Assembly (NCBI RefSeq): GCF_002362255.1
Contig: NZ_LPVV01000041.1
Span: 16,061-80,060, forward strand
Reading direction: 5' to 3'
Length of the DNA stretch: 64,000 nt
From: Microbacterium sp. SZ1
GTDB taxonomy: Bacteria > Actinomycetota > Actinomycetes > Actinomycetales > Microbacteriaceae
A program made the position numbers and the translations under genes. Below are positions 40,867 to 49,248 of the stretch, in pieces (the stretch's first letter is position 1; every line of letters starts with the position of its first letter). The notes below the pieces were generated by a model. That model had not been told where the DNA came from and did no database searches. It saw only the letters and a list, made by a program, of their open reading frames with translations.

Positions 40867-42522
40867 GTGGGAGCAGCGGAGGAGCAGGTCGACCCCGTGG
40901 AGATGGATGCCGTGATGTCGCCGACCCTGAGCGATGAGCAGTGGGAGCGGCTGGTCGCCGCCGGCACAGCCGAGGACGTCGCGGTCGGCGACTACGTCTT
41001 CCGCACCGGTGAGGCGGGGTACGACCTGATCGTCATCGAGTCAGGAGAGGTCGAGGTCGTCCGCGACGCGCTCCGCTGGGTCGGAGAGGTCGTCATCACG
41101 ACCATGGGCCCGCGGACCTTCGCCGGAGAGCTCGGTCTGCTCAACGGACAGGGCGCATTCCTGTCCGCCCGGGTGACGAAGGCGGGCCGGGTGCATCGGG
41201 TGAACCGCGCGCAGCTCCGCACGCTCATGAACGAGGACGACGAGCTGTGCGACCTGATCCTGCACGCGCTGTGGGCGCGACGCGAGTCGCTGCGCACCGG
41301 CCCCGCGGCCATGACGCTGAAGTTCGTCGGCACGGGCTCGTCGAACGATTTCCTCGCGCTGCGCCGCTTCGCCGAGCGCCTCGACCTCGTGCACAAGGCG
41401 GTGGCGTTGCCACCCGGCGACCTCGGCTCACTCGACACCCACGAGATCACGGCCGACGATCTGCCGGTCGCCTACATCCAGGGCGAGCCGCTGCTGCGGG
41501 CGACCCCTGGCCTCGTCGCGGAGCATCTCGGACTGAGCTACCAGGCGCAGGCCGACGAGATCGTCGACCTCGTCGTGGTCGGCGGGGGCCCGGCCGGTCT
41601 CGCCGCCGCCATCTACGGCGCCTCGGAGGGGTTGAGCACCGTGCTGCTCGACGCCGTCGCCCCGGGCGGCCAGGCGGCGGCGACCTCGCGCATCGAGAAC
41701 TTCCTCGGCTTCCCGTTCGGCGTGAGCGGCGGGGACCTCATCGGCCAGGCGATCCTGCAGGCGCTGAAGTTCGGCGTGCGGGTCTACGCACCGTGCGAGG
41801 CGACGGCGCTGACGCGGATCGCGCCCGACCTGCTCGACGTCGCCCTGTCGGACGGTCGCCTCATCCGGGCCCGCAGCGTGATCGTGACCTCGGGAGCCGC
41901 GTACCGCCGCCTCGACCTCGACCGCTGGCAGGACTTCGAGCGGTCGGGCGTGTACTACGCCGCGACCCCGCTCGAGCTGCGCCAGGTGCAGGGCAAGCCG
42001 GTCGTCGTCGTGGGCGGCGCGAACTCCGCGGGGCAGGCGGCCCTGTACCTCTCCGCGCACGGATCGCCCGTGCACCTGGTCGTCCGTGGCGATGACCTCG
42101 GCACCCGCATGTCGAGCTACCTCGCCGATCGGCTCGCCGACGACCCGCGGGTGCGCGTGCACACCTCGTCGAACGTCATCGGGCTCGACGGCGACGGCAC
42201 GCTCGAATCGGTGCGCATCGACACCGTGGGAGACGTCGATGCCCGCGGCCTGTTCTGCTTCATCGGCGCGACACCGGCGACCTCCTGGCTGCCGACGCTC
42301 GATCGCGACCCCGAGGGATTCATCCGCACCGGCACCGACGTCGCCGTGCAGACCCTCGACCAGTGGCAGGGTCTGGGCCGTGAGCCGCTGCCGTTCGAGA
42401 CGTCGGCGCCCCGCGTGTTCGCGGCGGGTGATGTGCGCCGCGGATCGATGAAGCGGGTCGCCGCCGCCGTCGGCGAGGGATCGAGCGCGGTGGCGTCCGT
42501 GCACCGCGCTCTGGCCTATTGA
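40867..42522 (+). CDS. Thioredoxin reductase-like flavoprotein with cyclic-nucleotide-binding domain
   Basis: A 551-residue protein. Residues 20-140 form a cNMP-binding-type domain ('RTGEAGYDLIVIESGEVEVV', 'FAGELGLLNGQ'). Residues 150-230 form a small linker domain ('TGSSNDFLALRRFAERLDL'). Residues 235-551 are a thioredoxin-reductase-like FAD/NAD unit ('VVVGGGPAGLAAAIYGASEG', 'AGDVRRGSMKRVAAAVGEGS'). The redox-active Cys-x2-Cys of true thioredoxin reductases is replaced by 'YYAATPLEL', so it cannot reduce thioredoxin. The start is GTG at 40867 with GGAAGGAG upstream. The gene encoding a UBP-type zinc finger follows after 25 bases. Partner and function are unknown. Confidence 0.9.
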   Translation: MGAAEEQVDPVEMDAVMSPTLSDEQWERLVAAGTAEDVAVGDYVFRTGEAGYDLIVIESGEVEVVRDALRWVGEVVITTMGPRTFAGELGLLNGQGAFLSARVTKAGRVHRVNRAQLRTLMNEDDELCDLILHALWARRESLRTGPAAMTLKFVGTGSSNDFLALRRFAERLDLVHKAVALPPGDLGSLDTHEITADDLPVAYIQGEPLLRATPGLVAEHLGLSYQAQADEIVDLVVVGGGPAGLAAAIYGASEGLSTVLLDAVAPGGQAAATSRIENFLGFPFGVSGGDLIGQAILQALKFGVRVYAPCEATALTRIAPDLLDVALSDGRLIRARSVIVTSGAAYRRLDLDRWQDFERSGVYYAATPLELRQVQGKPVVVVGGANSAGQAALYLSAHGSPVHLVVRGDDLGTRMSSYLADRLADDPRVRVHTSSNVIGLDGDGTLESVRIDTVGDVDARGLFCFIGATPATSWLPTLDRDPEGFIRTGTDVAVQTLDQWQGLGREPLPFETSAPRVFAAGDVRRGSMKRVAAAVGEGSSAVASVHRALAY

Positions 42523-42547
42523 GACCGAGGATTCGCAAGGGAGAGAG

Positions 42548-42892
42548 ATGAGCACAGACATCGACCTGAACGTCGCGCCGTCCGGCACGGGATGCGTGGA
42601 GTGCGACGAGCAGCAGGGCTTCTGGGTGCATCTGCGCCGCTGCGCGGCGTGCGGGCATGTGGGATGCTGCGACACGTCGCCCGGTCAGCACGCGACGGCG
42701 CACTTCCAGGAGACCGGCCACCCGCTCATCCAGAGCTTCGAGCCGGGCGAGGACTGGTTCTGGGACTACGCCGACGAGACGGTCCTCGACGGACCGGAGC
42801 TCGCGGCCCCGACCAGCAGGCCGCAGGATCAGCCCTCCCCCGGGCCGGCGGGACGGGTCCCCGCGAACTGGCGCGAGCTCATCCATACCTGA
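42548..42892 (+). CDS. UBP-type zinc-finger protein
   Basis: A 114-residue protein whose first 70 residues form a ZnF-UBP domain: 'GCVECDEQQGFWVHLRRC', 'CAACGHVGCCD', then 'GQHATAHFQETGHPLIQSF', with the expected Cys and His ligands. In eukaryotes this fold binds the free C terminus of ubiquitin; bacterial copies have no ubiquitin and an unknown ligand. It follows the cNMP-flavoprotein by 25 bases with GGGAGAGAG as ribosome site, so the pair is probably functional. The Pro-rich tail is disordered. Confidence 0.9.
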   Translation: MSTDIDLNVAPSGTGCVECDEQQGFWVHLRRCAACGHVGCCDTSPGQHATAHFQETGHPLIQSFEPGEDWFWDYADETVLDGPELAAPTSRPQDQPSPGPAGRVPANWRELIHT

Positions 42893-42897
42893 CACGA

Positions 42898-42939
42898 CGG
42901 ATGCGGTGCGGGACCATGATGGCCTCCGCACCGCATCCG
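42898..42939. terminator. Bidirectional terminator after the UBP zinc-finger gene
   Basis: A perfect 14-bp stem (42898-42911 with 42926-42939, 14-base loop) lies between the convergent zinc-finger and DUF3618 genes. Confidence 0.8.
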
Positions 42940-42945
42940 ACGGCG

Positions 42946-43524
42946 TCAGCGCTGATCCGCGACCGTGTCGCGCGCGTGCTCCGCCTCTTCCTTGACCGTG
43001 TCGGCAGCCGAGACCGCCTCGTCCTTGACGTGCGACGCGGCATCCGTCACCTCGTCCTTGACGGCGGCCGCCGCCTCCTGAGCCGGTTCCTTGAGGTGCT
43101 CCCCGACGGTCTTCGCAGCCGACGTCGCCTCGTCGACCAGGGGCTGCGCCTTCTCCTTGACCTCCTCGGCGAGCTCCTTCTCCTTCTGGGAGGCCGGGAT
43201 CAGCGCCGCAGCGACGAGCCCGGCGGCGAACGCCATCAGGCCCACCGCGAGCGGATTGCCCTGCGCCTTGCGCACGGCGCTGTGGCCGACGTCCCCGACA
43301 GCGGACGCCGCCGACGACCCCGCGCCCGACACGGCACTGCCCGCATCGTCGGCCGCGCCCATGACGCGGTCGACGACCGACCGGACGGCGCCCTTCATCT
43401 TCTTCGTCTGCCGGTGCACGACCTTCGACGGCGTGACCTTGTCGGCCAGGGCGTCGACGTCACGGCCGAACTCCTGCCTGGTGCGCTCGATGTCGGCGCG
43501 GATGGCGTCTGGTGAATCACTCAT
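42946..43524 (-). CDS. DUF3618 family protein
   Basis: A 192-residue protein. The N-terminal 'SPDAIRADIERTRQEFGRDV', then 'DALADKVTPSKVVHRQTKKM', is the DUF3618 motif. A hydrophobic helix 'PLAVGLMAFAAGLVAAAL' lies in the middle, followed by a long Lys/Glu/Ala-rich amphipathic tail with 11-residue-like periodicity ('VKDEVTDAASHVKDEAVSAA'), resembling LEA-like or apolipoprotein-like helices. The ATG overlaps the holin-like gene stop. It is the last gene of a three-gene operon probably involved in envelope or osmotic stress. Confidence 0.85.
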   Translation of the reverse strand: MSDSPDAIRADIERTRQEFGRDVDALADKVTPSKVVHRQTKKMKGAVRSVVDRVMGAADDAGSAVSGAGSSAASAVGDVGHSAVRKAQGNPLAVGLMAFAAGLVAAALIPASQKEKELAEEVKEKAQPLVDEATSAAKTVGEHLKEPAQEAAAAVKDEVTDAASHVKDEAVSAADTVKEEAEHARDTVADQR

Positions 43525-43934
43525 CGGTTCTCCTCGTTTCTCTTCACGGCGTCCGGGATGCGCTTCACGGTCTCGACCGTGCGCGGCGCCCCCTCGACGC
43601 TCTTCAGCTGTGTGCGTCCCATCAGGAACAGGACGAGCGCGATCAGCGCCCAGATGACGGCGACGATCACCGCCGACCAGCCGAGGCCGGTCAGATACCC
43701 GAGCGCCCACCACAGGGCGACGGAGAGGAAGAAGACCGCCATGAGCGCCGCATAGCCGGCACCGCCCAGCATCCCCGCTCCTCGACCCGCCCTCGCCGCC
43801 GACTGCTTGAGCTCGGCCTTCGCCAGTTCGAGCTCCTGCCGCATCAGCGTCGACAGGTCGGATGTGACCTCTCCCAGCAGGTCGCCGAGCGACGTCGTCT
43901 CGGCCTTGCGCTCGGAGGGCGTCGGGTCTGTCAT
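43521..43934 (-). CDS. Actinobacterial holin-superfamily (YqjE-like) membrane protein
   Basis: A 137-residue protein with an N-terminal amphipathic helix ('DLSTLMRQELELAKAELKQS') and two hydrophobic helices ('AALMAVFFLSVALWWALGYL' and 'AVIVAVIWALIALVLFL'). This is the Act-holin/YqjE-type family often annotated as phage holin, but no phage genes are nearby. The gene lies between two other stress-type genes, overlapping both (ATGA on each side). A cell-envelope role is more likely than lysis. Confidence 0.85.
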   Translation of the reverse strand: MTDPTPSERKAETTSLGDLLGEVTSDLSTLMRQELELAKAELKQSAARAGRGAGMLGGAGYAALMAVFFLSVALWWALGYLTGLGWSAVIVAVIWALIALVLFLMGRTQLKSVEGAPRTVETVKRIPDAVKRNEENR

Positions 43935-44737
43935 GGTCGCTCCTCTCCCGGCGCATCGTGCGCGGCACCCGTGCGGTCGTAGAGCGGGGTGTCGCTGCCC
44001 TCGAGGGGCGGGGTCACGTCGGTGTCATACCCCGCGCTTCCCGGCGATCCGGGCAGCCCGGTCGGCTCGCCCACCGGCACCGGCGGCACGGGCGGCGGAA
44101 CGGAACCCGTCGTGCCCACAGCCGCTGTCGAGGCGGGAGCGGCCACGCCCGCGCCCGCTGCCGCGGGACCGGAGGCATCGGAACCGTTCTGCCCCGAGGA
44201 TCCGCTCCCCGAGCTGCTCTCAGCCGCGCTCTCGGACAGCGCCCTGGTCAGACGCCCGACAACCAGGCCCGCCGCCGCCGCGACGGCGATGAACGTGCCC
44301 GGCTTGCGGCGGGCGTACGAGGTGACCTCCGACAGGAGCGACCCCGGATCACGATCGCCGATCCAGCCTGCGACGCCCTGCACCCTCGTCGACACCTGTC
44401 GCACGAGGTCAGCTGCCACGCCGCCCTGCGCGCCGTCGGCCATGGTCTTCAGTTCGCCGCCCACCGACTGCAGCCCGTCGGCGACCCGCCGCTGCTGCAC
44501 GGCCGCCTGGTCGCGCAGCTCGTCGCGCGTCTGCCGGTACAGGTCCTTCACCTGGTCCTTCGCCTCGTGTGCAACGGCACCGGCCTCGGCCTTCGCGGTC
44601 TCCACCACGCCTGCCGCCTGCTCAGACGCGGTTCCGGTCAGGCCGATCGCCTCGTCCTTCGCGGTCTGCACGACTCCGGAGGATTCCGAGGAGTCTGCGC
44701 CCGAGGCCGGAGCCCCTTCGCCATAACTCTGTGACAT
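43931..44737 (-). CDS. Ala/Ser/Pro-rich membrane-associated protein, operon leader
   Basis: A 268-residue protein. Residues 1-105 are helical and charged ('QAAGVVETAKAEAGAVAHEA', 'DLYRQTRDELRDQAAVQQRR'), with LEA-like character. A hydrophobic helix 'PGTFIAVAAAAGLVVGRLT' (about 160-180) is followed by a Ser/Gly/Pro-rich tail. I recognise no named domain apart from a resemblance to ElaB/YtxH-type proteins. The ATG at 44737 has GAGAGGAAC upstream. The three genes overlap by four bases each and are surely one transcript. Confidence 0.7.
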   Translation of the reverse strand: MSQSYGEGAPASGADSSESSGVVQTAKDEAIGLTGTASEQAAGVVETAKAEAGAVAHEAKDQVKDLYRQTRDELRDQAAVQQRRVADGLQSVGGELKTMADGAQGGVAADLVRQVSTRVQGVAGWIGDRDPGSLLSEVTSYARRKPGTFIAVAAAAGLVVGRLTRALSESAAESSSGSGSSGQNGSDASGPAAAGAGVAAPASTAAVGTTGSVPPPVPPVPVGEPTGLPGSPGSAGYDTDVTPPLEGSDTPLYDRTGAAHDAPGEERP

Positions 44738-44942
44738 GTTGTTCCTCTCGCTGCGGCCGGTGCTCACCGGCGTGAGAACGGGTCTACGCCCGCGTTCGAG
44801 GCGGGTCGCGAGGGTTGACGTGCGCGGCCAGGGAGGGTTACTGTGCCGCGCGCGCGACCGGCACCGCATCCGGCCCCGATCCGAGGTCGCGGATCGGCGT
44901 CGGGACTGCCGCGCGGCGGCGGGCGCCGCCTACGATGGGGCC

Positions 44943-45575
44943 ATGGCCGACAAGCCGCAGTGGCTGATCCGCGAGGACGCGAGCGTCTCCGTGCTCGTCG
45001 CGCTGGCGCTGCGGCAGGCCATCGGCATCCGCGCTCCCGACGACCTGCCCAGCCTCCGCGATCTGCCGGTCAGGGCCCCGGACGCGACCGACGTGCACCC
45101 CGCGCTCGAGAAGCAATGGCGCGACTACTGGGACATGACGGTCGAACCTCGTGCGCACCCGTCCGGGGTGCCGCTCGAGCTCGTCGAGGGCTTCGACACG
45201 CTCGTCGCCCTACCTGCCTCGGGGGCGGAGGAGCTGCGCGAGGCCGTGGCGCCGCACGCGGCATCCGTCCTGCACTATGCGCGCGTCGCGCACGACCGCT
45301 ACCTGACGTCGATCCGCAGCTCGATGGGCACCCGATCGGGCGCGGGAACCACCAACGGCGAGTCCTACCGCGCCTACGCCAGTGCGATCGCGGAGTTCGA
45401 GCGCGACATCGGCCGCCGCGCGCACTCGTTCGAGCTGAACGTGCAGGTGCTGCCGTTCTCGCAGCGCGGCATCTGGTGGATCGGCACCCTGACCGTCGCG
45501 GTGACCGACGGGCTGCGACGCGACGTCGTGTCGTTCGACTCGGCGATCCGTCCGATCATCGCCGAACTCGCCTGA
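44943..45575 (+). CDS. Conserved actinobacterial protein of unknown function
   Basis: A 210-residue soluble protein. I see no catalytic motif. Notable segments are 'PALEKQWRDYWDMTVEPRAH' and 'RRAHSFELNVQVLPFSQRGI', then 'WWIGTLTVAVTDGLRRDVVS'. No signal peptide or membrane helix. The ATG at 44943 follows 'GGGGCC' with a poor ribosome site. It converges on a small membrane-protein gene, 18 bases apart. Codon use matches neighbours, so it is a native gene. I assign no function. Confidence 0.75.
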   Translation: MADKPQWLIREDASVSVLVALALRQAIGIRAPDDLPSLRDLPVRAPDATDVHPALEKQWRDYWDMTVEPRAHPSGVPLELVEGFDTLVALPASGAEELREAVAPHAASVLHYARVAHDRYLTSIRSSMGTRSGAGTTNGESYRAYASAIAEFERDIGRRAHSFELNVQVLPFSQRGIWWIGTLTVAVTDGLRRDVVSFDSAIRPIIAELA

Positions 45576-45593
45576 CGCGGACTCGACGCGCGG

Positions 45594-45908
45594 TCAGTCG
45601 TTCGTGATGATCGTCTCGTGCTCGACGCGCACCGTGCGATCGTGACGCTGAGAGACGCGCTCGAGGATCAGGCCGGCCACACCGCCGAGCGCGAGGCCAG
45701 CCGGAACCGTCCACAGCAGCAGGAAGCCGAAGACCTGGCCGGGCGGGTAGACGACGTTCGCCGCCTCGGACGGCTCGTAGCTGCCCACCATGGTGAGGAT
45801 GCCGGCGACGATGATGCCGAGCACGACGCCGATGCCCATGAACACGCCGTAGCGCGGCACACGGCGCACGGTCGCCTCGACCGTCTCGGGGGCTTCGTGG
45901 GAGGACAT
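45594..45908 (-). CDS. Small membrane protein of unknown function
   Basis: A 104-residue protein with two long helices ('YGVFMGIGVVLGIIVAGILT' and 'GQVFGFLLLWTVPAGLALGG') and charged ends, the C terminus 'VEHETIITND' being acidic. The N-terminal 20 residues are soluble. I recognise no family with certainty. The ATG at 45908 with a poor ribosome site is preferred over a longer Arg-rich extension that runs into the htaA terminator. It converges on the unknown gene at 44943. Confidence 0.7.
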   Translation of the reverse strand: MSSHEAPETVEATVRRVPRYGVFMGIGVVLGIIVAGILTMVGSYEPSEAANVVYPPGQVFGFLLLWTVPAGLALGGVAGLILERVSQRHDRTVRVEHETIITND

Positions 45909-45955
45909 GACTCCATTGTCCCACCGTTGGAACACTCGCGGGCACCGGATGCCGC

Positions 45956-45994
45956 GCACCGCCCTCCCCGCGTCCGCAGCGGGAAGGGCGGTGC
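45956..45994. terminator. Terminator of the HtaA gene
   Basis: A 16-bp stem with one mismatch (45956-45971 with 45979-45994) lies 12 bases past the htaA stop on the minus strand. No T-tract. Confidence 0.8.
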
Positions 45995-46005
45995 GGTCCT
46001 GCGGC

Positions 46006-49000
46006 TCAGACGCCGGTCGTGACGTCTGCGCCCTCCGCGTTCGCCCGGTTCCGTCGCGCGATGAGCACACCGGCCCCGGTGCCGAGCGCGACGATCACGA
46101 GACCGCCGACGAGCCACGGCCAGATCGGCGCGCCATCGACATCGGCGACGGCGGTGACGGATGCCGCGGCAGCCGTGTCTTCACTCTCCTGCGCCGGCTC
46201 CTCCTCGGCCGCGACACCGCACTCGGTCGTCACGGGGACCGACGCCGTGACCGGGTCGAGTTCCTCGCCGGCGCCGTAGGTGCCGAACGCCGCCGACCCT
46301 GCCTCGGTGAGGGTCGCCGGCAGCGCGTCGAGCGACAGCATCCCGTCGACGACGGCCGCGTCGCCCAGCCCGAACTCCGCGAAGCGCACGCCCGGCTGGT
46401 CGACACCCTGGCCATCCTGCGTGGTGCCGAGCACGTCGAACACGAGATACCCGGTGTCGCCTGCGAGTTCGAGGCGCGCATTCGACAGGGTCGTGTTCAG
46501 CGCACCCCCGTGGCCCGAGAACGCGATGCTGCCGCCGAAGGCGACGAGTCCGGTCAGGGTGTCGTCGTCGAACGATCCGGCGCCGTTCTGCCACACGTAC
46601 TCCGGGTAGCGGTACTCCACGTCGGTGAGGGTCCACCCGCCGGCGGCGATGCCCTCGATGTAGGTGCGGAACGACTCCTTGAAGCCCCACTGCAGCGTCG
46701 CACCCTCGACCGTGCACTGCCCGATCGCCGTGGTCGCACGGGTCAGCGTGAACTCGAGGCCGCGGGAGACCGAGCCCTGCAGGGTCAGCGTGTGCGCGCC
46801 GTCCTCGAGTGTGGCGGGCAGCGACCCCGACCAGGTCGCGATACCCGACGCATCGGCGTCGACGGTGCCGAGCAAGACGGGCGTCGAGTAGACCACGACC
46901 TGGATGCCGGTCTCGTTCGGCCGGAATCCGGATGCCGAGACCGTCGCCGATCCGCCGGTCTGCAGTGCCTCGAGGTTCGTCTCGTCGATCTGGATGCCGG
47001 TGGTCGCCGGAGGGGTCGCCGGAAGCGCGGTCTTGGCCTTCACGGCGGCCGCGGCGACCGTGCCGGTGGTGCCCGCCGGGGCAGCGGCGACCGAGCCGAC
47101 GGTGAACGTCACCGGGTCGAGCGTCGTCGAGAAGCCCGCGAGGACGCGGTCACGACCGGCGGCCGTGAGCGCAGCGGGAGCGCCCGAGTAGGTCACCGCG
47201 CCGTTGGCGGTGGTGACGACGGCGCGCGACAGGTCGAGCGTCGCGAACGCCACCTGGGCACCGCCGTGCGTCACCGACAGGGTCGCCGCATTCGCCGAGG
47301 TGACGGTGATCTGCGGGTTCGAGACCGTGACGTCGAGCACACCGCCGTGACCGGTGAACCGCACGGCGCCCTGGTAGATCACGCTGCCGAGGGCGCTGGT
47401 GGCGCTGTAGTCGCCGCCAGCCGTCTGCCCGAACTGGAACATGCCGCCGGAACGCGTCGCGCCGCCGGAGACGTCGATCGCACCCTTCGCGATCGGACCC
47501 GTGACGTAGTTCGTGAACGACGACGAGATCGCCCAGCGCAGCGAGCCGCCCGGAACGGGCACGCTCGGGGCCGTCGGCTGCGTGGTCGGCGGGGTCGTGG
47601 GCGGCACCTCGACCACCGGGCCGAGCAGGGCGTCCCACTGCTGCGGCGTGATGGTCACCGCGCTGCGTCCGTAGATCGTCTGCGCGGTCGGCATGGTGTG
47701 CTGCTGCCACACGATGACCTCGTAGGTCTCGGCGCGGTCGAGGAGCTTCGCGGCGGCCGTGAGGTCGACCGAGAACGCGCCGCCGGTGATCGGCCGCACG
47801 TACTGCATCGCCGCAAAGCCGCCGCCCGCGGTCACATCGGCCTCGGTGCCTGCCTCGATCAGTGCGACGTACGCGCCGGCGATGTCACCGAGCTTGGACG
47901 CGGATGCCGTGACGGTGAGGCCCTCGGCGGCGGTCGCCGCCGTGACGGTCGTGGAGACGACCGGGATGTTGTTGTAATTCAGCGGGACGCTGCGCTCCTG
48001 CGCCGCGTTCGTCACGCCTCCCGCACCGTACGTGTAGACGCCGTATGCGCCGGGGGTGGCCTTCGTGTCCTGGAGCGTGAGCGTGGCCTGGAAGGTGCCG
48101 TCGGCCGCGATGTCGACCCACTGCCCGCGGATCGCGGCCTGGTACTGCGCGGGAACCTGATCCAGCACCGACTCGGCCAGCGCCCACTTCTGAGCGCCGA
48201 CGGAACGCGCCGACGAGGGGGCGCCCGTGGAGGGCTGCCACTGCGCGGCGAAGTTGCCGAACACGACGTACGTGCCCTGTGGCAGGTTCGAGGGAATCGG
48301 GACGCCACGGCCGCCGACGTTCGCGGTCGGGTCGTATCCGGTACCCTTCACGATCACGGTGTCGCCGGCCTTCAGCGCCGTCGATCCGGCGGGCGTCGTG
48401 CCGTCGGCGAGGAACACCTCGATCGACGGAGCGGCCGGCTGGGGAGTCGTGCCCGGGTCGGTGCCCGGGTCAGTGCCGGGATCGGTGCCCGGGTCAGTGC
48501 CGGGGTCCGTGCCGGGGTCCGTGCCGGGGTCGGTGCCCGGGTCAGTGCCGGGATCGGTGCCCGGGTCAGTGCCGGGATCCGTGCCCGGGTCCGTCCCGGG
48601 GCCCGGCGTCGCGGGCGGGAACACGGCATCCCACTGCGCGGCCGAGATCGCGACGTCCCCTCGCGCGAAGATGGTGTCGGCGTTCGGCACGGAGTGCTGC
48701 TGCCAGATGAGGACTTCATAGACCTGCGTGCGGTCCAGCTTGTCAGCGGTCGCGGTCAGCGTGAAGGAACTCGCGCCGGCGCTCACGGCGGGGAAGGGAA
48801 TCGCGAAGGCCGCGTATCCGCCACCAGGGCCGGAGAGTCCGCTCTCGGCGCCCTTGACGATGAGGGCGGCGCAGACGCTGGCGACATCGGGAAGTCCGCT
48901 CGCGTCGACCTGCACGGTTACGCCGCTCGTGCCGACCGAGGCGACCGACGCGTTGACCGACCCGCTCGCGGCATGCGCCGGGGGCACGATCACCGCGCCG

Positions 49001-49086
49001 GCGGCTATCAGGAGGAAGGAGACGAGGGCGGCGAGAAGCACGCGGATGCGGCTGCTCCCCGGGGATGCGATGGCTGTGTCGTTCAC
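46006..49086 (-). CDS. htaA: Cell-surface haem-binding protein with two HtaA domains
   Basis: A 1026-residue surface protein. A signal peptide ends near residue 40 ('AHA'). A ~110-residue domain occurs twice (about 45-160 and 380-495), each ending in a conserved Trp-Gln-Gln-His segment ('YEVLIWQQHSVPNADTIF', 'YEVIVWQQHTMPTAQTIY'), and the copies are separated by a 12-fold Thr-Asp-Pro-Gly repeat and another domain. Two HtaA haem-binding domains follow (about 514-662 and 797-939) with Tyr in 'SSFTNYVTG'/'ESFRTYIEG' and His in 'FTGHGGVL'/'FSGHGGAL', the ligands known from Corynebacterium. A C-terminal helix anchors it. The GTG at 49086 has GGAG upstream. It is divergent from hmuTUV, sharing iron boxes. 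Confidence 0.93.
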   Translation of the reverse strand: MNDTAIASPGSSRIRVLLAALVSFLLIAAGAVIVPPAHAASGSVNASVASVGTSGVTVQVDASGLPDVASVCAALIVKGAESGLSGPGGGYAAFAIPFPAVSAGASSFTLTATADKLDRTQVYEVLIWQQHSVPNADTIFARGDVAISAAQWDAVFPPATPGPGTDPGTDPGTDPGTDPGTDPGTDPGTDPGTDPGTDPGTDPGTDPGTDPGTTPQPAAPSIEVFLADGTTPAGSTALKAGDTVIVKGTGYDPTANVGGRGVPIPSNLPQGTYVVFGNFAAQWQPSTGAPSSARSVGAQKWALAESVLDQVPAQYQAAIRGQWVDIAADGTFQATLTLQDTKATPGAYGVYTYGAGGVTNAAQERSVPLNYNNIPVVSTTVTAATAAEGLTVTASASKLGDIAGAYVALIEAGTEADVTAGGGFAAMQYVRPITGGAFSVDLTAAAKLLDRAETYEVIVWQQHTMPTAQTIYGRSAVTITPQQWDALLGPVVEVPPTTPPTTQPTAPSVPVPGGSLRWAISSSFTNYVTGPIAKGAIDVSGGATRSGGMFQFGQTAGGDYSATSALGSVIYQGAVRFTGHGGVLDVTVSNPQITVTSANAATLSVTHGGAQVAFATLDLSRAVVTTANGAVTYSGAPAALTAAGRDRVLAGFSTTLDPVTFTVGSVAAAPAGTTGTVAAAAVKAKTALPATPPATTGIQIDETNLEALQTGGSATVSASGFRPNETGIQVVVYSTPVLLGTVDADASGIATWSGSLPATLEDGAHTLTLQGSVSRGLEFTLTRATTAIGQCTVEGATLQWGFKESFRTYIEGIAAGGWTLTDVEYRYPEYVWQNGAGSFDDDTLTGLVAFGGSIAFSGHGGALNTTLSNARLELAGDTGYLVFDVLGTTQDGQGVDQPGVRFAEFGLGDAAVVDGMLSLDALPATLTEAGSAAFGTYGAGEELDPVTASVPVTTECGVAAEEEPAQESEDTAAAASVTAVADVDGAPIWPWLVGGLVIVALGTGAGVLIARRNRANAEGADVTTGV
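48449..48592. repeat. Twelve 12-bp tandem repeats in htaA (Thr-Asp-Pro-Gly)
   Basis: Twelve consecutive 12-base units encode Gly-Thr-Asp-Pro repeats. Third-position variants (GTGCCCGGGTCA, GTGCCGGGATCG, GTGCCGGGGTCC) recur in blocks, indicating expansion by unequal exchange. The peptide is a rigid, extended Pro/Asp spacer, and copy number may vary between strains. Confidence 0.93.
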
Positions 49087-49161
49087 GGTTCTCCAGGCGC
49101 CGGGCACGCGAAAGCGGGTGCGCGCCAGCGGTGCCGCTGTGCAGTCGAGCGAGGGGTGATT

Positions 49162-49180
49162 GTTGGTTAGGCTCAGCTAA
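49162..49180. promoter_or_regulatory. DtxR/IdeR iron box on the htaA side
   Basis: GTTGGTTAGGCTCAGCTAA matches 15 of 19 consensus positions, with the left core GGTTAGGCT intact. It lies about 75 bases upstream of the htaA start. Confidence 0.8.
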
Positions 49181-49229
49181 GTAAGCGCTGGTCCCGAGAC
49201 TAGAGGCGGCGATGAGATCCCGTCAAGTT

Positions 49230-49248
49230 TTAGGATAGCCTTGCCTAA
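49230..49248. promoter_or_regulatory. DtxR/IdeR iron box overlapping the hmuT start codon
   Basis: TTAGGATAGCCTTGCCTAA matches 16 of 19 consensus positions. Its last base is the first base of the hmuT ATG, so repressor binding would cover the promoter and the beginning of the message. Confidence 0.9.

Noticed and set aside
43521..43934. Prophage remnant because of a holin-like gene
   Set aside because: No other phage gene, integrase or attachment site is near, and the gene is tightly embedded in a bacterial operon.
44943..45575. Assigning an enzyme name to this conserved gene
   Set aside because: No cofactor or zinc-binding motif is visible; any specific name would be a guess.
48449..48592. 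Regular 12-bp repeats resembling a CRISPR or satellite array
   Set aside because: The units have no spacers and are in frame within htaA, encoding Thr-Asp-Pro-Gly.
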